Shown here: one piece after another, positions 49,054 through 61,159 of the stretch
How positions within the stretch are numbered: position 1 is the stretch's first letter
How the letters are laid out: the number at the start of each line of letters is the position of its first letter
DNA from: Liolophura sinensis
Taxonomy: Eukaryota > Mollusca > Polyplacophora > Chitonida > Chitonidae
Length of the DNA: 64,000 bases
Assembly (NCBI RefSeq): GCF_032854445.1
Contig: NC_088301.1
Location: forward strand, 48,851,116-48,915,115
Direction of reading: 5' to 3'
The notes under the pieces: model-generated
Databases searched by the model: none
Told to the model about the DNA's origin: nothing
Seen by the model: the letters and a program-made list of their open reading frames with translations, nothing else
Program-made: the position numbers and the translations under genes

Positions 49054-50370
49054 GTGAGTATACTTCAGTTCTACTCTCTTTTGTCGCTTAATGAGTCTGC
49101 CATTTACATGTGTTTAGTGGTTTTGAACTTTTAAATCCATGTGCGGTAACGGGGGTCGGGGGATATTCAGCATGTACAATTTCTACCAGGATGTATGAAC
49201 CATGTCATAACTTCAGATTGTCGGGCAGGATTTGTGTTTTTCTTTGCCACATGGTAGTTCCACGGTACGACAGTAGTGTCGTGCAACAGTTTGATTTTTT
49301 CCCGGTATGGAAAATGAGTCATCCTCGCGACAACGTGTTTCTGCTGATGTTGAGAAAGATGTGCTTCTTGTATTGGTGGAAAGTAGAATATGGTATCAAA
49401 CTTGTTCAATGTTGTCACGTTGAACCCTTTCGACACGTCGTTACCAGCATTTCATTGGTGACAGATCTTTCAGAGGATGTCTATGACATTTTAATTATTT
49501 ACCTTTGCGTCTTAAGGTCTTCAGTTTGATACATTTTAATTGGCACCAGATTGATTTGTAATGGGAAATGAAATGATCAGAGACAGGAATAAGCAGTTGT
49601 AAATGACCGTATAGGAGAAGATGAATTTAGTTCCTGTTTTAAAATTCAGTTTTGTTTCCTGCTTGAACTCATTCACTTATATACTAAATGAGTTTGAAGG
49701 AAAAATGACTGAATTGTTACATGTGACCAGTCTGTAGCCAGAAATATATGGACCCCTATGTGTTCCGCATAAATATAGAGCGTTATCATGTGATGCTAAG
49801 GGTTACATAAATATAAATTGGTGATACCTACAGTGGGTTACCATGGAAAATATTCCTTCATACTCCTACAGCAGACTTCTTCCCTATGTTTTCTGAATGA
49901 CCGCCATAAAGCAGTGCTGCTTTGAATAATAGGATGAGCATATAGCAGTCTTAAGTAGAATTCATAACTTGGCGAAAAAAAAAAAACAAGTGTGTAGTGT
50001 ATACTAAACAGTATCTTATCTATGTGCATAATGCATCTGTTGATCTGTTACTGATTTTAGTTTTGGGGACTGTATCTTTAGATTTGTACAGTTAGATAAG
50101 CTTTTTCTTGTGGATGAAATTTATATGTATAACTGTTTCCTAATCTTACCGATTAATATTATAGGTGGTGAAGTGTTGATATAAAATGTGTTGACCAGCT
50201 CAAGTTTATTTCATAATAACATTTTATGTGAATATCTTAAAAAATCTGTTAAAATTGTGGTGAGGATGCCTAAGACCTTTATTATATGTACTTCATCCTG
50301 TGATCAAGAGCATATATATTTCCTTTCAGGAGCTGTATGGGGTGAGAATCTGTCAGCCACACTCCCAGCA

Positions 50371-50421
50371 ATGAGCAAACTACTTGTAGTTGACACTACA
50401 GAAATGTCTGTAGTGCGGTGA
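50371..50421 (+). promoter_or_regulatory. uORF in the leader of the C1-domain gene
   Basis: Seventeen codons including stop (MSKLLVVDTTEMSVVR) lie wholly inside the 5' UTR part of the exon that begins at 50330, ending five bases before the main ATG. A still smaller ATG-GGG-TGA lies at 50338. This layout could lower translation of the main ORF. Confidence 0.5.
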
Positions 50422-50426
50422 CATAG

Positions 50427-50877
50427 ATGGCAAGGGATCTTCTGGAGGATTTCTTATTCGATCAGATGGAGAGGGCTTTTGCAGCAAGTAATAGTGGGTC
50501 GAATTATGTCCAGCCAGAGGAAAAACCCTCATCAAATTTAAACAATGTGGTTGATGTTTTTGACGTTTTGAAAAGAAAATTCAACAGAGTGCAGTCAAAT
50601 ATCGAACAGCATTATCGTAACGTTGTGTACAGTAACTTTGGCCTGCCCAATCCTGGCCCCGTAAAGCGAAAGAGCTCTGGGGAAAACGGGCAGAGTGCAC
50701 ATCTTCTGTCAGGAGAGACCATTGAGATGGCTCAGCTAGGTCAAGGGGACTTCCGAGAAAAACGTGAAATTGGCAAGGGCCATGACTTTATACCTCAGCA
50801 GCTTATCAATCCTACCTGGTGTGACAATTGTGGCGCCTTCATATGGGGAGTTTTAAAGCAGTGTCTACGTTGCCAAT
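50427..50877 (+). CDS. RASSF1-like: N-terminus of a C1-domain protein, RASSF1/5-type (partial; continues beyond the window)
   Basis: The exon spans 50330-50877 (acceptor TCCTTTCAG, donor GTAAGT). Coding starts at 50427 and gives 150 codons plus one base. It opens with an acidic/hydrophobic helix-like start (MARDLLEDFLFDQMERAF), then a helical stretch (VVDVFDVLKRKFNRVQSNIE) and a Ser/Gly-rich linker. From about residue 118 a C1 zinc finger begins: GHDFIPQQLINPTWCDNCGA then FIWGVLKQCLRCQ, with H, CxxC and the next Cys at C1 spacing. TWCDxCGxFIWG is closest to RASSF1 tumour-suppressor scaffolds, which carry C1, Ras-association and SARAH domains and act in Hippo/MST signalling. The rest of C1 and the RA domain would be on later exons, not found here. 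Other C1 proteins cannot be excluded. Confidence 0.6.
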
Positions 50878-53800
50878 GTAAGTACATGTTCTGATATTTT
50901 TTTGTGTATGTTACTTGTTTGTTTCAGATTTGTATTGTCTTTGTCGCATACTTGTAAATCGGAGGCATGAGCAGCGTATGAAATCAGATACAAAAGGATT
51001 TTTACAGATGGAACAAATGTACAATGTTATGGTCAGTGAAAGACAAAATTCCTGCTGATAATTGATTTTGACTATATTGTAACACTTTATACATGACAGA
51101 CCAGAAGAGCACTAACTTTAATATAGCATATTTTATTGTTTTAAGTTTCTTGTTCATTTCTTTCAAATTTTATGGCGTCTCGGTCTGGTAAAGAAAGAAA
51201 CATATCCACTTGGGGAAAAGTTTGAATGCAAACACTGGCCAGCCCATTGTCATATGTAGTCTAAAATTAGCCTTTACTACATGTATGTATGTTCATACAC
51301 TACAGCATATAAATTGAGACTCTTGAGAAAAGATGTGTGCATGTAGCATGCAATATCACATGCTCTATGGATTTGTGTACAGCTGTCATTTATCAGATGA
51401 GGAAGAAATTTGTTGCTCTTATTCACTGACCCTTGTCACCATTGGACTGTTTTTTCCTTGATGGTGAACTTGTATTCATCAGCAATAAATACATGAAAAT
51501 GCCCAAAGGCTGTCTTTTCAGGCTGTTTGAAAACTTAATGTGTCCTAGGCATGCAAAAGAACAGTCATTCATATCACTTTTACTCATGCATCTATTGCTG
51601 TTGGTATTATCATGCTGTTCAAGTACAATACAGGATGCAAACAGTGGTATTTCCTGAATGCTTCACAGTTAACCTGGAGTCAAGGATACAAGCCTGTGTA
51701 ATTTATTATTGTCAGAAAAGTACATGTAGATCCATAAGGATCCTCTGAGCATGCTGGTCAGATTTAAGTAGTAATTAAAATGATGTGAATAGCTTTTGCC
51801 TTGGTTGAGCTTTCAGGCTAATCCTTTATGCACGTCAGCTCCACCTTGATGTGAAGATGCAAAGTGTGCACCTGTATGTAAATGAATGTAGTACCTTTTG
51901 AGTGCCAGACAGAATTGCTTCATTCTGTGTACTGCATCTCTTGGCTAGGGATGATTTCATTCAGAAATCTTTACTTTGTTAAAATATTGTTATAAAATAA
52001 AATACTTCAGTAAATTAAAATATGATAATAAAAGATTTCAAATGTGGCAATTGATAATTTGTCCTCAGTTTGATGTACAAATCTCATTGTTATTATTGTT
52101 CAGTTGTCTTTTAAACTTTTTTAACGAAAAAGTTACATGCAAGAGATCATCAGTTATATGTGAATTTATATATCATGTAGACTTCAAAGCTAAATTGGTG
52201 ATACATTTTATAATATTTAATGTAAACATAAATGGTGTATTAAGTTATTCTGCATTTAAAGTGGGTTGTGTATATTATTTGACAATATAGTAAAACAGAA
52301 AGGTTTTTCTAAGCATGTGGGTAAATTAGGTCAGTTTTTAATACAGTGTATAGGCATGTAGGTCAAACATTTAACTGGATTTTACATATTTATATATTTT
52401 TTGTTAACAGTGGAGCAGTTTTGTCTTGCATAAATTATATAGACTACAATGTGACTAAATGAAAATATCATCTGTTTATCTGTTTTAAAACATGCTTTGA
52501 CTCTTAATGACAAAATACTACATGTATTACTTTACACTGCTTTCTAAGGTACATGCAACTGATCCATCAGAACGCAAATGTTATTACTGACATTCAATGA
52601 ATATTTCTCATTGTTGATTATTACATGTGGTCCCCTACCTGTACCAGGAGGGACAACAGGTTTACACCTCACCTATCAGTCCATCATTAAGCAGTTAGTC
52701 ATAATGAATTTGAAAAATGTTTGGCATATGGTTTCATCATGACAAGTTGCAGATCAAGTGCCCTGTTTTGATCATTTTCATCAATATTATTGCCTTTTTT
52801 TCATGTTATTCAGTGACAGTTTTACAGACTTTTTTTTACAAGATGGTTTCTTTTGGATATCTCATGCTGATCAGCTATCTTTAGCTTGCACAAGAGTAAG
52901 CATTGCAGATCTCAAGATCATCAACTGAGTCTGCCTTTAGATTACCAATGTATGCAATCTTTGCTGAGGTGATGGCTGAAAGTTTTTTGTCACCAAAATA
53001 TATCTCTGAAGATTTTACACTGTTTGAGTGATAAAGCTATTAATGTGTGTTTGTCATTTGTTAAAACTAGTTTTCTTCTTTTGCTATGTCAAGACCAGTA
53101 ACAAACCATTTTGAAGTAAGACAGTACATTTTAGAACAGATACGAGGTATGTATGTATACATGCACATACATGCAGTATGTTTGGGATGAGTAGTAGTTT
53201 AGTAATCAGGATAAATTTCTCATTACAGCAGGTTGAGTGACTGAAAATGTGGTTACATATACTGTACATGCATGTACATTACCATAAATCACACATACAT
53301 ACATGCACATGTAATTTCTGATTATCACTTGCGTATGTGCATGTACCACTGTAGGCCTATTTACTAGTGTTTCACTGTTCTTTGTGTGAAGTGAAAATAC
53401 TGCCAAGTGTAGACTAGGGGAAACACAAACAAAATGTAAGGGTCAGGTAAAAGTGATTGAAATACCATAAAGTGACGAAATAACATTAATTTTTGATCAT
53501 TCTAAGATCACCCCTCAGGTGGGCTAATTTGTGACACCTGATAGGTAAGTAAAACAATATATGCTTGTGACATGAACTAGGCAAGGCCCATTGAATAACT
53601 ACAAGGTATTGGGAGTCACTTGTGTAGGCTATTTACACGTAACCATGGATATATTAACATGTTTGCATCTGATGCACTAAGAGCTGTGTGGACTTGTTAT
53701 TATTTTTCTTGGCATTTGTCTGTGTACTGAAGATGCTGTGCAGCATTGGGCCTTACTCTCTGCCACGTATACATGTAGTTTCTCAGTGGAATTCAAGGTA

Positions 53801-56800
53801 TCCCTTCTCCACGTCTGTCTCTCTCAAGGAATCCACCCTAGGTCAGCTGTTCAGGGCAGTGTGGTTCTAGTATCCATCTCCATCCAGGTGGTTAACCTCA
53901 CAAGCAGGGTGCCTTACCTGCCTATCGTCTGCAGGTACAAGCCTATGAAACTGCTTGTAAAAACAACAGGTGTCAAATTCTTTTTATATCGCAGTGTTGT
54001 GTGGCTGGAAATGAAGATAAGCAAACATGAAAGTGTTATGTGTCTTGCAGGTTGTGTAAGTCAAAAGTATACACATAATGAGCACGTGTACTTAATGTAT
54101 TTGTTATATAATCTCAGATTTAATAAACTTTTACACCTGCAGGTTTATAGAAGACTTGATACTGTGGAAATCTGTGGGAACCCAGTAAAGGGGATTTACA
54201 ACCATTAACCTACTGTGACCACTTTTGTCAGTGAAACAGTTACATGCAATTCACAAAGTCAAAATCTGAAAGATAAGTTTCTTTCTTCAAAGAATGAACC
54301 TGTCTGATATTTTGGGTTCCAAAGTTCTGGTAAAGGTTTCTAGGTTTAGATTCTAGTCCTGAAATAAAGGATGGTTTTAATCTTCTCCACTGTACTTGAC
54401 CTACAGGCTAAATATCTGGTTTTCATTAGGGAACAGATCACAAATGATAGTGCTGCACAGTTCAGACACTGGTAAGCTGGCTGGGATCCTCTGCATCAAA
54501 GTCATTATGAGCATGAAGTCCTCAATTAGCACGGTGTTCTGTGTGCATCAAGGTTATCATAGCTTGCTGCTGTGATTGACCTGAGATCACATTCTTCTTC
54601 TAAGGTTTTATCCAAACACTCAGAGGGGTGATGTAGGTTTAGCTGAAATTCTTCAAGAAAGAACTACTTACAGTAGGTTCTTATTAATGCATGTTTCTTG
54701 GATTTAAAACCAAATTAAAATTTAAAATTTTTTTTTTAATTTTTCCAAATTTTAGTAGAGTAATTCTGAGGTGGGTCAAACCTAGCATAATTTTCACAAT
54801 TACTGAAATATACTAGCACCACTGCCAATATATATATCCTTTGACATGTATACAGGCACAGTATAATGTTTTTGTAGGTAGGATGTTGATTGTGGTTCAG
54901 GCTGGAAGTAGTAAATGTAGATCTCCCCGTTTCAATTAGTTAAGCTAAAATCTGGCTAAGCCATGTCTTTGTGCTGCCGACACTTTCAGAGGTCCCCATT
55001 GATTTTACTTGTCTGCATAATCCATGCTGAGAGGACTACATATGTCACAGCAAATCCCCCTTCGGCCCATAATGCACCAGGTTGTGCAATGGTTGGCTTT
55101 GAACTGATATGAAAGACTTGACCAGGATGTCACCATGTTTTGATTGGGCAGCCAAAGCTCTGTAAATTGAAAGAATAAACAGATTTTGAATTACCCAATT
55201 ACGACATTGGTGACATTCCATTGTGAAATGACTGTGCATGTTTTGAGGTAAGTTTACAGTGGAAAGTAAAAGTAGTTTCATTACCAGATCAGATTGTGAA
55301 GGAGCATAAAAAAAGTAGTTAATAGACCTGTATAAGCATTATTTGGTCCATTTTCCATGATCCCATTATTTTCATGGTTTCTGTGGTAACTTGATACATG
55401 TACCCGTACTTGGGTTTTACAGTCTGTTGTAAGGCTGTTGAAGAAATGGAATATAAATAAATGGAGATCAATCTTAACCCAAATGAGGCTAATGGCCCAT
55501 TTAGTAGGTTAGTATAAAACCTCAACTTCAATAAAAGCTACACTTGAAATTACATGATTAAAGAAAGCAGAAAACTGATTTCAAAGTGATGAAAATTTGT
55601 AATACGTTTTGACAAGAATATGATACATGCACATGACGTACACTGTACTGTATTATTATAAAGTTCAGAAGATATCTGCATAAATCACAATGTATAGGTC
55701 ACATGTCTGAAGCCAACCTGTCATTTTGTAAGAATGACGACTGAGTTTGCTGTTTAATGGGAAACTCTTTGGTTGAAAGATTCGTGTGTATACATGTACT
55801 TCATAAAATAGAGCATCATTTTAACAAGAAGGTAATTGTTGTCTTATTTAGACAGTAATATGTATGATGCTTTCACTTAGTCATTTCAGTATCATAATAT
55901 GATACCGGGAACAAAGCTTCTCATCTTAGGTATATATGTGCCTATGAATATCCAGCTTATAAAATTTATTTCCCTTTGTTTACTTTATGTGTGCCCATGG
56001 GAATATGATATTGTATTTGTGCATGCAGCTTTACACACTTTTGATCAAGGTCATTTAGTCTTTAGCCCTATTTGATGCCCCTTTTGGTGAATTTGTTGTC
56101 ATAGCGACAGTTACTATGGGTACACAGTTGATTACTCTCAGAATCAGACTGTACCAGAGAAGCCATAAAGCGGTTTGTTTTTTGCTCAGAATGGTGATGG
56201 AAGAATTTTTATGATTTGTGTTCATTGTTTTGGATTGGATATTTTAGGAATAAGGATTCCATTCCATTTTCGTGTCAGTTCCCAGTTAAAAATTCACTGA
56301 AATGAAAGTCCATTACCCACAAAAAGGCTTAGCTACTCACTTAGTATTGCTCAGTAAACATTGAGTTAATTGTCTGAAGACTTCAGTTGTGAGTCTTAAA
56401 ATTGTGGCCAAATTGTGACTAGACATTTGTACTTTGTTGCCACGAGTGTTCTCCTGTAAAAATGGATCTTTTTCAATATCACTGTGTACACCAAGTTTGC
56501 AATGCTATCTGCCAAGTTAGAAAGGAAGTAATATAGCCGATGAATTACATGTAAAACATTAAGCCAATCAAGGTCCTGGACAAAGGAAGTAGTAAATCAT
56601 TTGAAATTTGGATTCTGAGAATCGTTTGATTTCAACACTGTTGTTGAAGTTGTATTTAACACATGCTGCATTGTACTCTTTGGGTAGGGGGCATAACTCA
56701 AACTGACAAAGTTTGGAGTACCAAGTCCTCTCCCTTCGTATTTCCATAGTTTGCAGTCAGATACCTCAATCATTCAGTGACAGTTTATGCATTTTAGACC

Positions 56801-57279
56801 AAAAAATTTACAGATTATGATAATTTTTACTGTACAAAGTAAATGAAAATCAGATTTGCAAGAAACACTGAACACCAAAATTTTTTTGATGATATACAAA
56901 TGATACTGAAATTATTGCAGTTAAATCGGTTCCCAAAGCAGAAATTGTTGAGAACCGAAAAAATGTTTCCCAGGTCAAAAATACACGTAGCCGAAAAAGT
57001 GTTTCCTGAAATTCTGAAATCCTCTTGCCTTATATTTGTACCTGTGTGTCCTCCTTAAAATACTCTTTAAAAAAAGTATCTTAGTTTAACATAGATATCC
57101 TCACTAACCAAACTGTATTAAAGTGGGAAAAAAAATTTTGTTACAAATTTCTTGCATTCACAGTCTCAAAGGATCGCAGAAAGTATGTTTTTGAGTTGCA
57201 TTTTATAAAATTTCTTTGTGCACGTTATCAATGTCGCATATAAAATTTGAGGTCAGGATTTTCGTTTATTTACTAGATA
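50878..57279. other. Long intron or flank, no exon recognised
   Basis: AT-rich sequence after the donor at 50878. I looked for the missing half of the C1 domain (Cys, HxxC, Cys) and for RA-domain exons on plus and found none. The 156-codon ORF at 53738-54208 has no recognisable features. Confidence 0.4.
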
Positions 57280-57283
57280 TGGC

Positions 57284-57890
57284 CGTGGTAGTGCATGTAG
57301 CTCACTATGGGGGTGCATGTAGCTCACTATGGTGGTACATGTAGCTCACTATGGTGGTACATGTAGCTCACTATGGTGGTGCATGTAGCTTGCTGTGTAG
57401 CTCACTGCGGTAGTGCATGTAGCTCAGTGTGGTGGTGCATGTAGCTCACTATGGTGGTGCATGTAGCTCACTGTGTAGCTCACTGTAGTAATACATGCAG
57501 CTCAGTGTGGTAGTGCATGTAGCTCACTGCAGTAGTGCATGTATCTCACTAGTAGTGCATGTAGCTCACTATGGTGGTGCATGTAGCTCACTATGGTGGT
57601 GCATGTAGCTCACTGTGGTAGTGCATGTAGCTCACTATAGTAGTGCATGTAGCTCAGTGTGGTTGAGCATGTAGCTCACTATGGATAGTGCATGTAGCTC
57701 ACTGCGGTAGTGCATGGAGCTCACTGCGGTAGTGCATGTAGCTAACTTCGGTAGTGCGTGTAGCTCACCATGGGTAGTTCATGCAGCCTACTATGGGTAG
57801 TTCATGCAGCCCACCATGGGTAGTTCATGTAGCTTTCTATGGGTAGTTCATGTGGCTCACTGTGGTAGTGCTTGTAGCTCACAGTCAAGG
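57284..57890. repeat. Minisatellite, about 22-bp unit
   Basis: About 27 units of GTAGTGCATGTAGCTCACTA with GG(T/A)/TG variants (57284 to about 57890). The last units change to GGGTAGTTCATGCAGCC and then fade. It lies in the putative long intron of the C1-domain gene. Confidence 0.95.
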
Positions 57891-60639
57891 CTGTCAAAAG
57901 CTGAAGGTACATGTACATGTAATTATTTATCAAAACAGACATCTCTACTCTGCTTGTTGCTATACAGGTGTAATATATTATTACTTATATAATATAAGAC
58001 ATAAAATACATGTGTACATCAGTATGTGATATTAAATCAAAAGAACTTTTATCAAGCTGTCAACCAAGTTTTTCTCACCGACAACATGGAATCAATTTGG
58101 ATGACCCCGTTGATGACCTCACCTTTTATGTGGGCTGTTGATTGATATGATTCTTTATAAAATAAATAATAAAAGCATAAGGTCCGAAATTGAATGTAGT
58201 CAGACTTCTCTAGTCAGTATGTTTTGTGTGTGTGTGTGTGTGTGTTTTTCTCCCTCAAAGTCACATGAAGCCACAAGAGGGTCTTCTCATACATGGGATC
58301 AGTGTCTTCAGAAGTAGGTGGAGTCTTGAGGAGGACAGATCTGAATGGTTTGATGCTATGCCTTGTAAAGACTGGGATGCTATGCCCTACATGTACATGT
58401 ACACTGTACTCACTGTGGAGTCGGTTGTCTCTCTATATTTCCGGCCAGCCTTTGGCAGGCAGAGCCTTGCCTCAAGTGGCAGCATTCACACTGGTTTTCT
58501 CTGGTGCTTTTATGTTCAACTATAAACACTGTAATGTGTATATTAAACTTTCTCACACCACCAGATTTTATGGCAGAGTATGTAGGTATGATCTAGTATA
58601 TAAACACGGTAATGAAGTCTCCCAGATGCAGGGCAGTGATCTGTCTTGGAGAATTACAAGTATACATATGACATGACATTAAATTCCCATAGTGTTGTAC
58701 ATTATGGGATACAAACTTTTGTTTTAACTTTTGTTTTCCTATTACATTTCATGGTAGAATAAACACAAATACGCGCATGTAAATGTAATATATGTTATAA
58801 CAAGTTTGACTAGTAAACAAGTACCCCATGACAATGTTTTGAACAGTGTATTGTATATATATAATTAAAATATGTATAACATAACACTGTACATAGTAAA
58901 GTATTTCATGTATAAGTATACATGTATATAGGCTGTTTCTTCATCCATGTTTTGAAGGATTTAAATTTTGGTTTCAGTAATTCACCTGTAACTTTTTACT
59001 TTCATTTCTGTATGCAGTGCGGTACATTCATTTTGATCTTATGCTAATTTTGAGTTAACTTTAGCGTTGTGCAGAATTACAAAAATGTATAAGTGACAAG
59101 GCTATTGTCCCCAGTTTAAGATGCAACATGGCTACTTGCAGCAGGATAGAGAAATGTGTATTAAGAGACAGTGTATCATTGAAGTGTATGTGTGTATCAG
59201 ATAGTAGGGCAAGCCTAACCTGTGCCTAATGTAAGGTTTGTATACAGATGTTGACCAGTATTTTTACTCTGCCTTCAACTAAGTTAGAGTCTGATAAAGT
59301 TGAGGTCAGGTAGATGGGAAGGGTGGTTTTAGGAGGGTGCTGGAGAGAGATAATAATTATGAACGCCTATAAGCCTCCAGGGGTTCACAAGATGTCTGGT
59401 CGCACCTCATACCTAAAGCCTTTATCAACATTGAGGGGATATGGTGTATAAAATTTGTGACAGTGTTAGCAAGGTGCTTTTAGTCTTGATGTATGCTTAA
59501 GCTTAAAACTTAACTGATATTATTCAGGTGATGTCTTACACATGTGCATATTGTTAGTTCAGATCATTGTTAAGATATGCATTAAGAAAATAAAACATAA
59601 AACTTTAAAGTAAAAAAAATAACCCATTTATTTCACAACATTTGCTTGAACATGACAGATTTCCTTTAATTTGAAATGTAGCTGGTACATGTAAATGGCC
59701 ACAGACATACATGCATATGTGTTGCCTGTAGCATGTAACCTTTGTCTAGAAGTGAATTTTTTGCTGAGACTTACATGTACCTGTCTCCCTCAATGACCTC
59801 AAAGAGTTTTGCCAGCCTAATGTCATGATGATTTGATTTACCATGCTCTACTTCTTCATTGTCGTATTATTTCTTTGGTTGTTTGTGTTGGGTTTTGCTG
59901 TTAACAGTACTTTAGGTTTGATCACAATGTTGTCGCCTTGTGCAAATGTGAACATGGTCATTGTGCTGCATCACTAAAATACTGTTGTGAAGTCACTAGA
60001 TTTGACATATCAGCAGGTCATCTTGTACTGATGGATGATGGGCTGGTTGAATAGGTTTGGTATGACTCTTATACATGTTTGTGTATGTATATCCCCATAA
60101 GGTGATTACCTTTGAGTGCAAAAATTTGCCTTTTTGTGTGAGAATGTGAGAAATACACATGTACATAAAATACTTCTTGGAACATAGGATCTTAATTTCT
60201 TATAAACTCACTCAGCTGTATGTATACATGCTATACATTTTCTTTTTTTAACTCATATCTCTGGGCATGTATTCATGGTCTTGATATATGGGGTCTGGTT
60301 ATGATATGTATTCCTGCTGATACATGTATATAAGTTGAGGCCTTTATAGCTCGCAGAATGTTTCCTTTAATAACTGAGAATTACTGTATAGTTCAGTACT
60401 TACAATTTAGTGTGTTTGTATCAGTTTGTATACATAGATGATCATGATTATGATACATGTAGGAAAGTGAGCTCTGTTATGTTCTACCATGTTGCAACCT
60501 ACTCTACTGGGTTATATAAAATATATTTATTATTTATATAAAGGTGAAATGTAGGGATTTCCTTCACTGATGAAGTGTTTCATACAGTTAGATATCACTT
60601 GTGTTATTACATTTTGATATTTCACACCCAGGTGCTGTG
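57891..60639. other. Non-coding, nothing recognised apart from the (TG)n run
   Basis: Only short chance ORFs, such as 58293-58676, which show no family features and no clean splice context. Confidence 0.45.
58225..58244. repeat. (TG)n microsatellite
   Basis: Ten uninterrupted TG dinucleotides followed by T-rich sequence. Confidence 0.9.
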
Positions 60640-60715
60640 GCGTCGAAAAAGGAACTTTTTTCTTTCATGACGTTCCAATCGGAGAAAAGGGGGATGACGT
60701 CATGATACACCTACA
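60640..60715 (+). promoter_or_regulatory. CRE/CCAAT cluster, possible internal promoter
   Basis: TGACGT at 60668-60673, CCAAT at 60675-60679 and a perfect palindromic CRE TGACGTCA at 60695-60702 occur within 35 bases, in a patch with more CG dinucleotides than the surroundings. Confidence 0.35.
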
Positions 60716-60883
60716 TTTTGCTATAATGAGACTCAACATCATACAATACATCCTGTACGTCACAGTATATACTTAAGTCTGTGCAAGCCATTCCATTGTA
60801 CAGCTTAAAAAAATTGCCGAATTTATTCAGATACACAAAATTATGATGTTGTCAATATATAAATAATAAAAAGAATGTTTCAC

Positions 60884-61018
60884 AGTGAAGGTTGAATACC
60901 GCAAATATTTTTCTCGTAAAAGGTGGAAATGATAACTCATTCATCGCTTGGCTTCTTGTGGTTTATCATTTCCACTGTTCACTTAAGAAAATATTTGTAG
61001 TATTCAGCCTTCACTTCA
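60884..61018. mobile_element. Foldback (palindromic) element
   Basis: Left arm 60884-60936 (AGTGAAGGTTGAATACCGCA, AATATTTTTCTCG, GTGGAAATGATAA) pairs with right arm 60963-61018 (TTATCATTTCCACTGTTCAC, AAGAAAATATTTGTAGTATT, CAGCCTTCACTT). The loop is about 26 bases. MITE-like; no internal coding capacity. Confidence 0.65.
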
Positions 61019-61136
61019 GTATCCTTTATAGACATGTCTATTTTCCTGAGCTGCCAGGAATCTGCAGAGTTCACTCCCTTCCTTTGGCCAGTGTAGCCCT
61101 GCAAAACAGTGCTGTCTTGAAAAGTATTTCAAGGAT

Positions 61137-61157
61137 CGGGGGGGCGGGGGGGAGGGG
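61137..61157 (+). other. G-rich tract with quadruplex potential
   Basis: GGGGGGG-C-GGGGGGG-A-GGGG: three long G runs separated by single bases, in otherwise AT-rich sequence. Confidence 0.6.
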
Positions 61158-61159
61158 CT

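Noticed and set aside
49110-49529. 139-codon plus-strand ORF
   Set aside because: It starts just after a likely 5' UTR donor, has no recognisable features or poly(A) context, and is best read as intronic chance.
53738-54208. 156-codon plus-strand ORF
   Set aside because: No family features, no clear splice sites, composition as in the surroundings; tested as a missing RASSF exon and lacks the C1 cysteines and RA-domain pattern.
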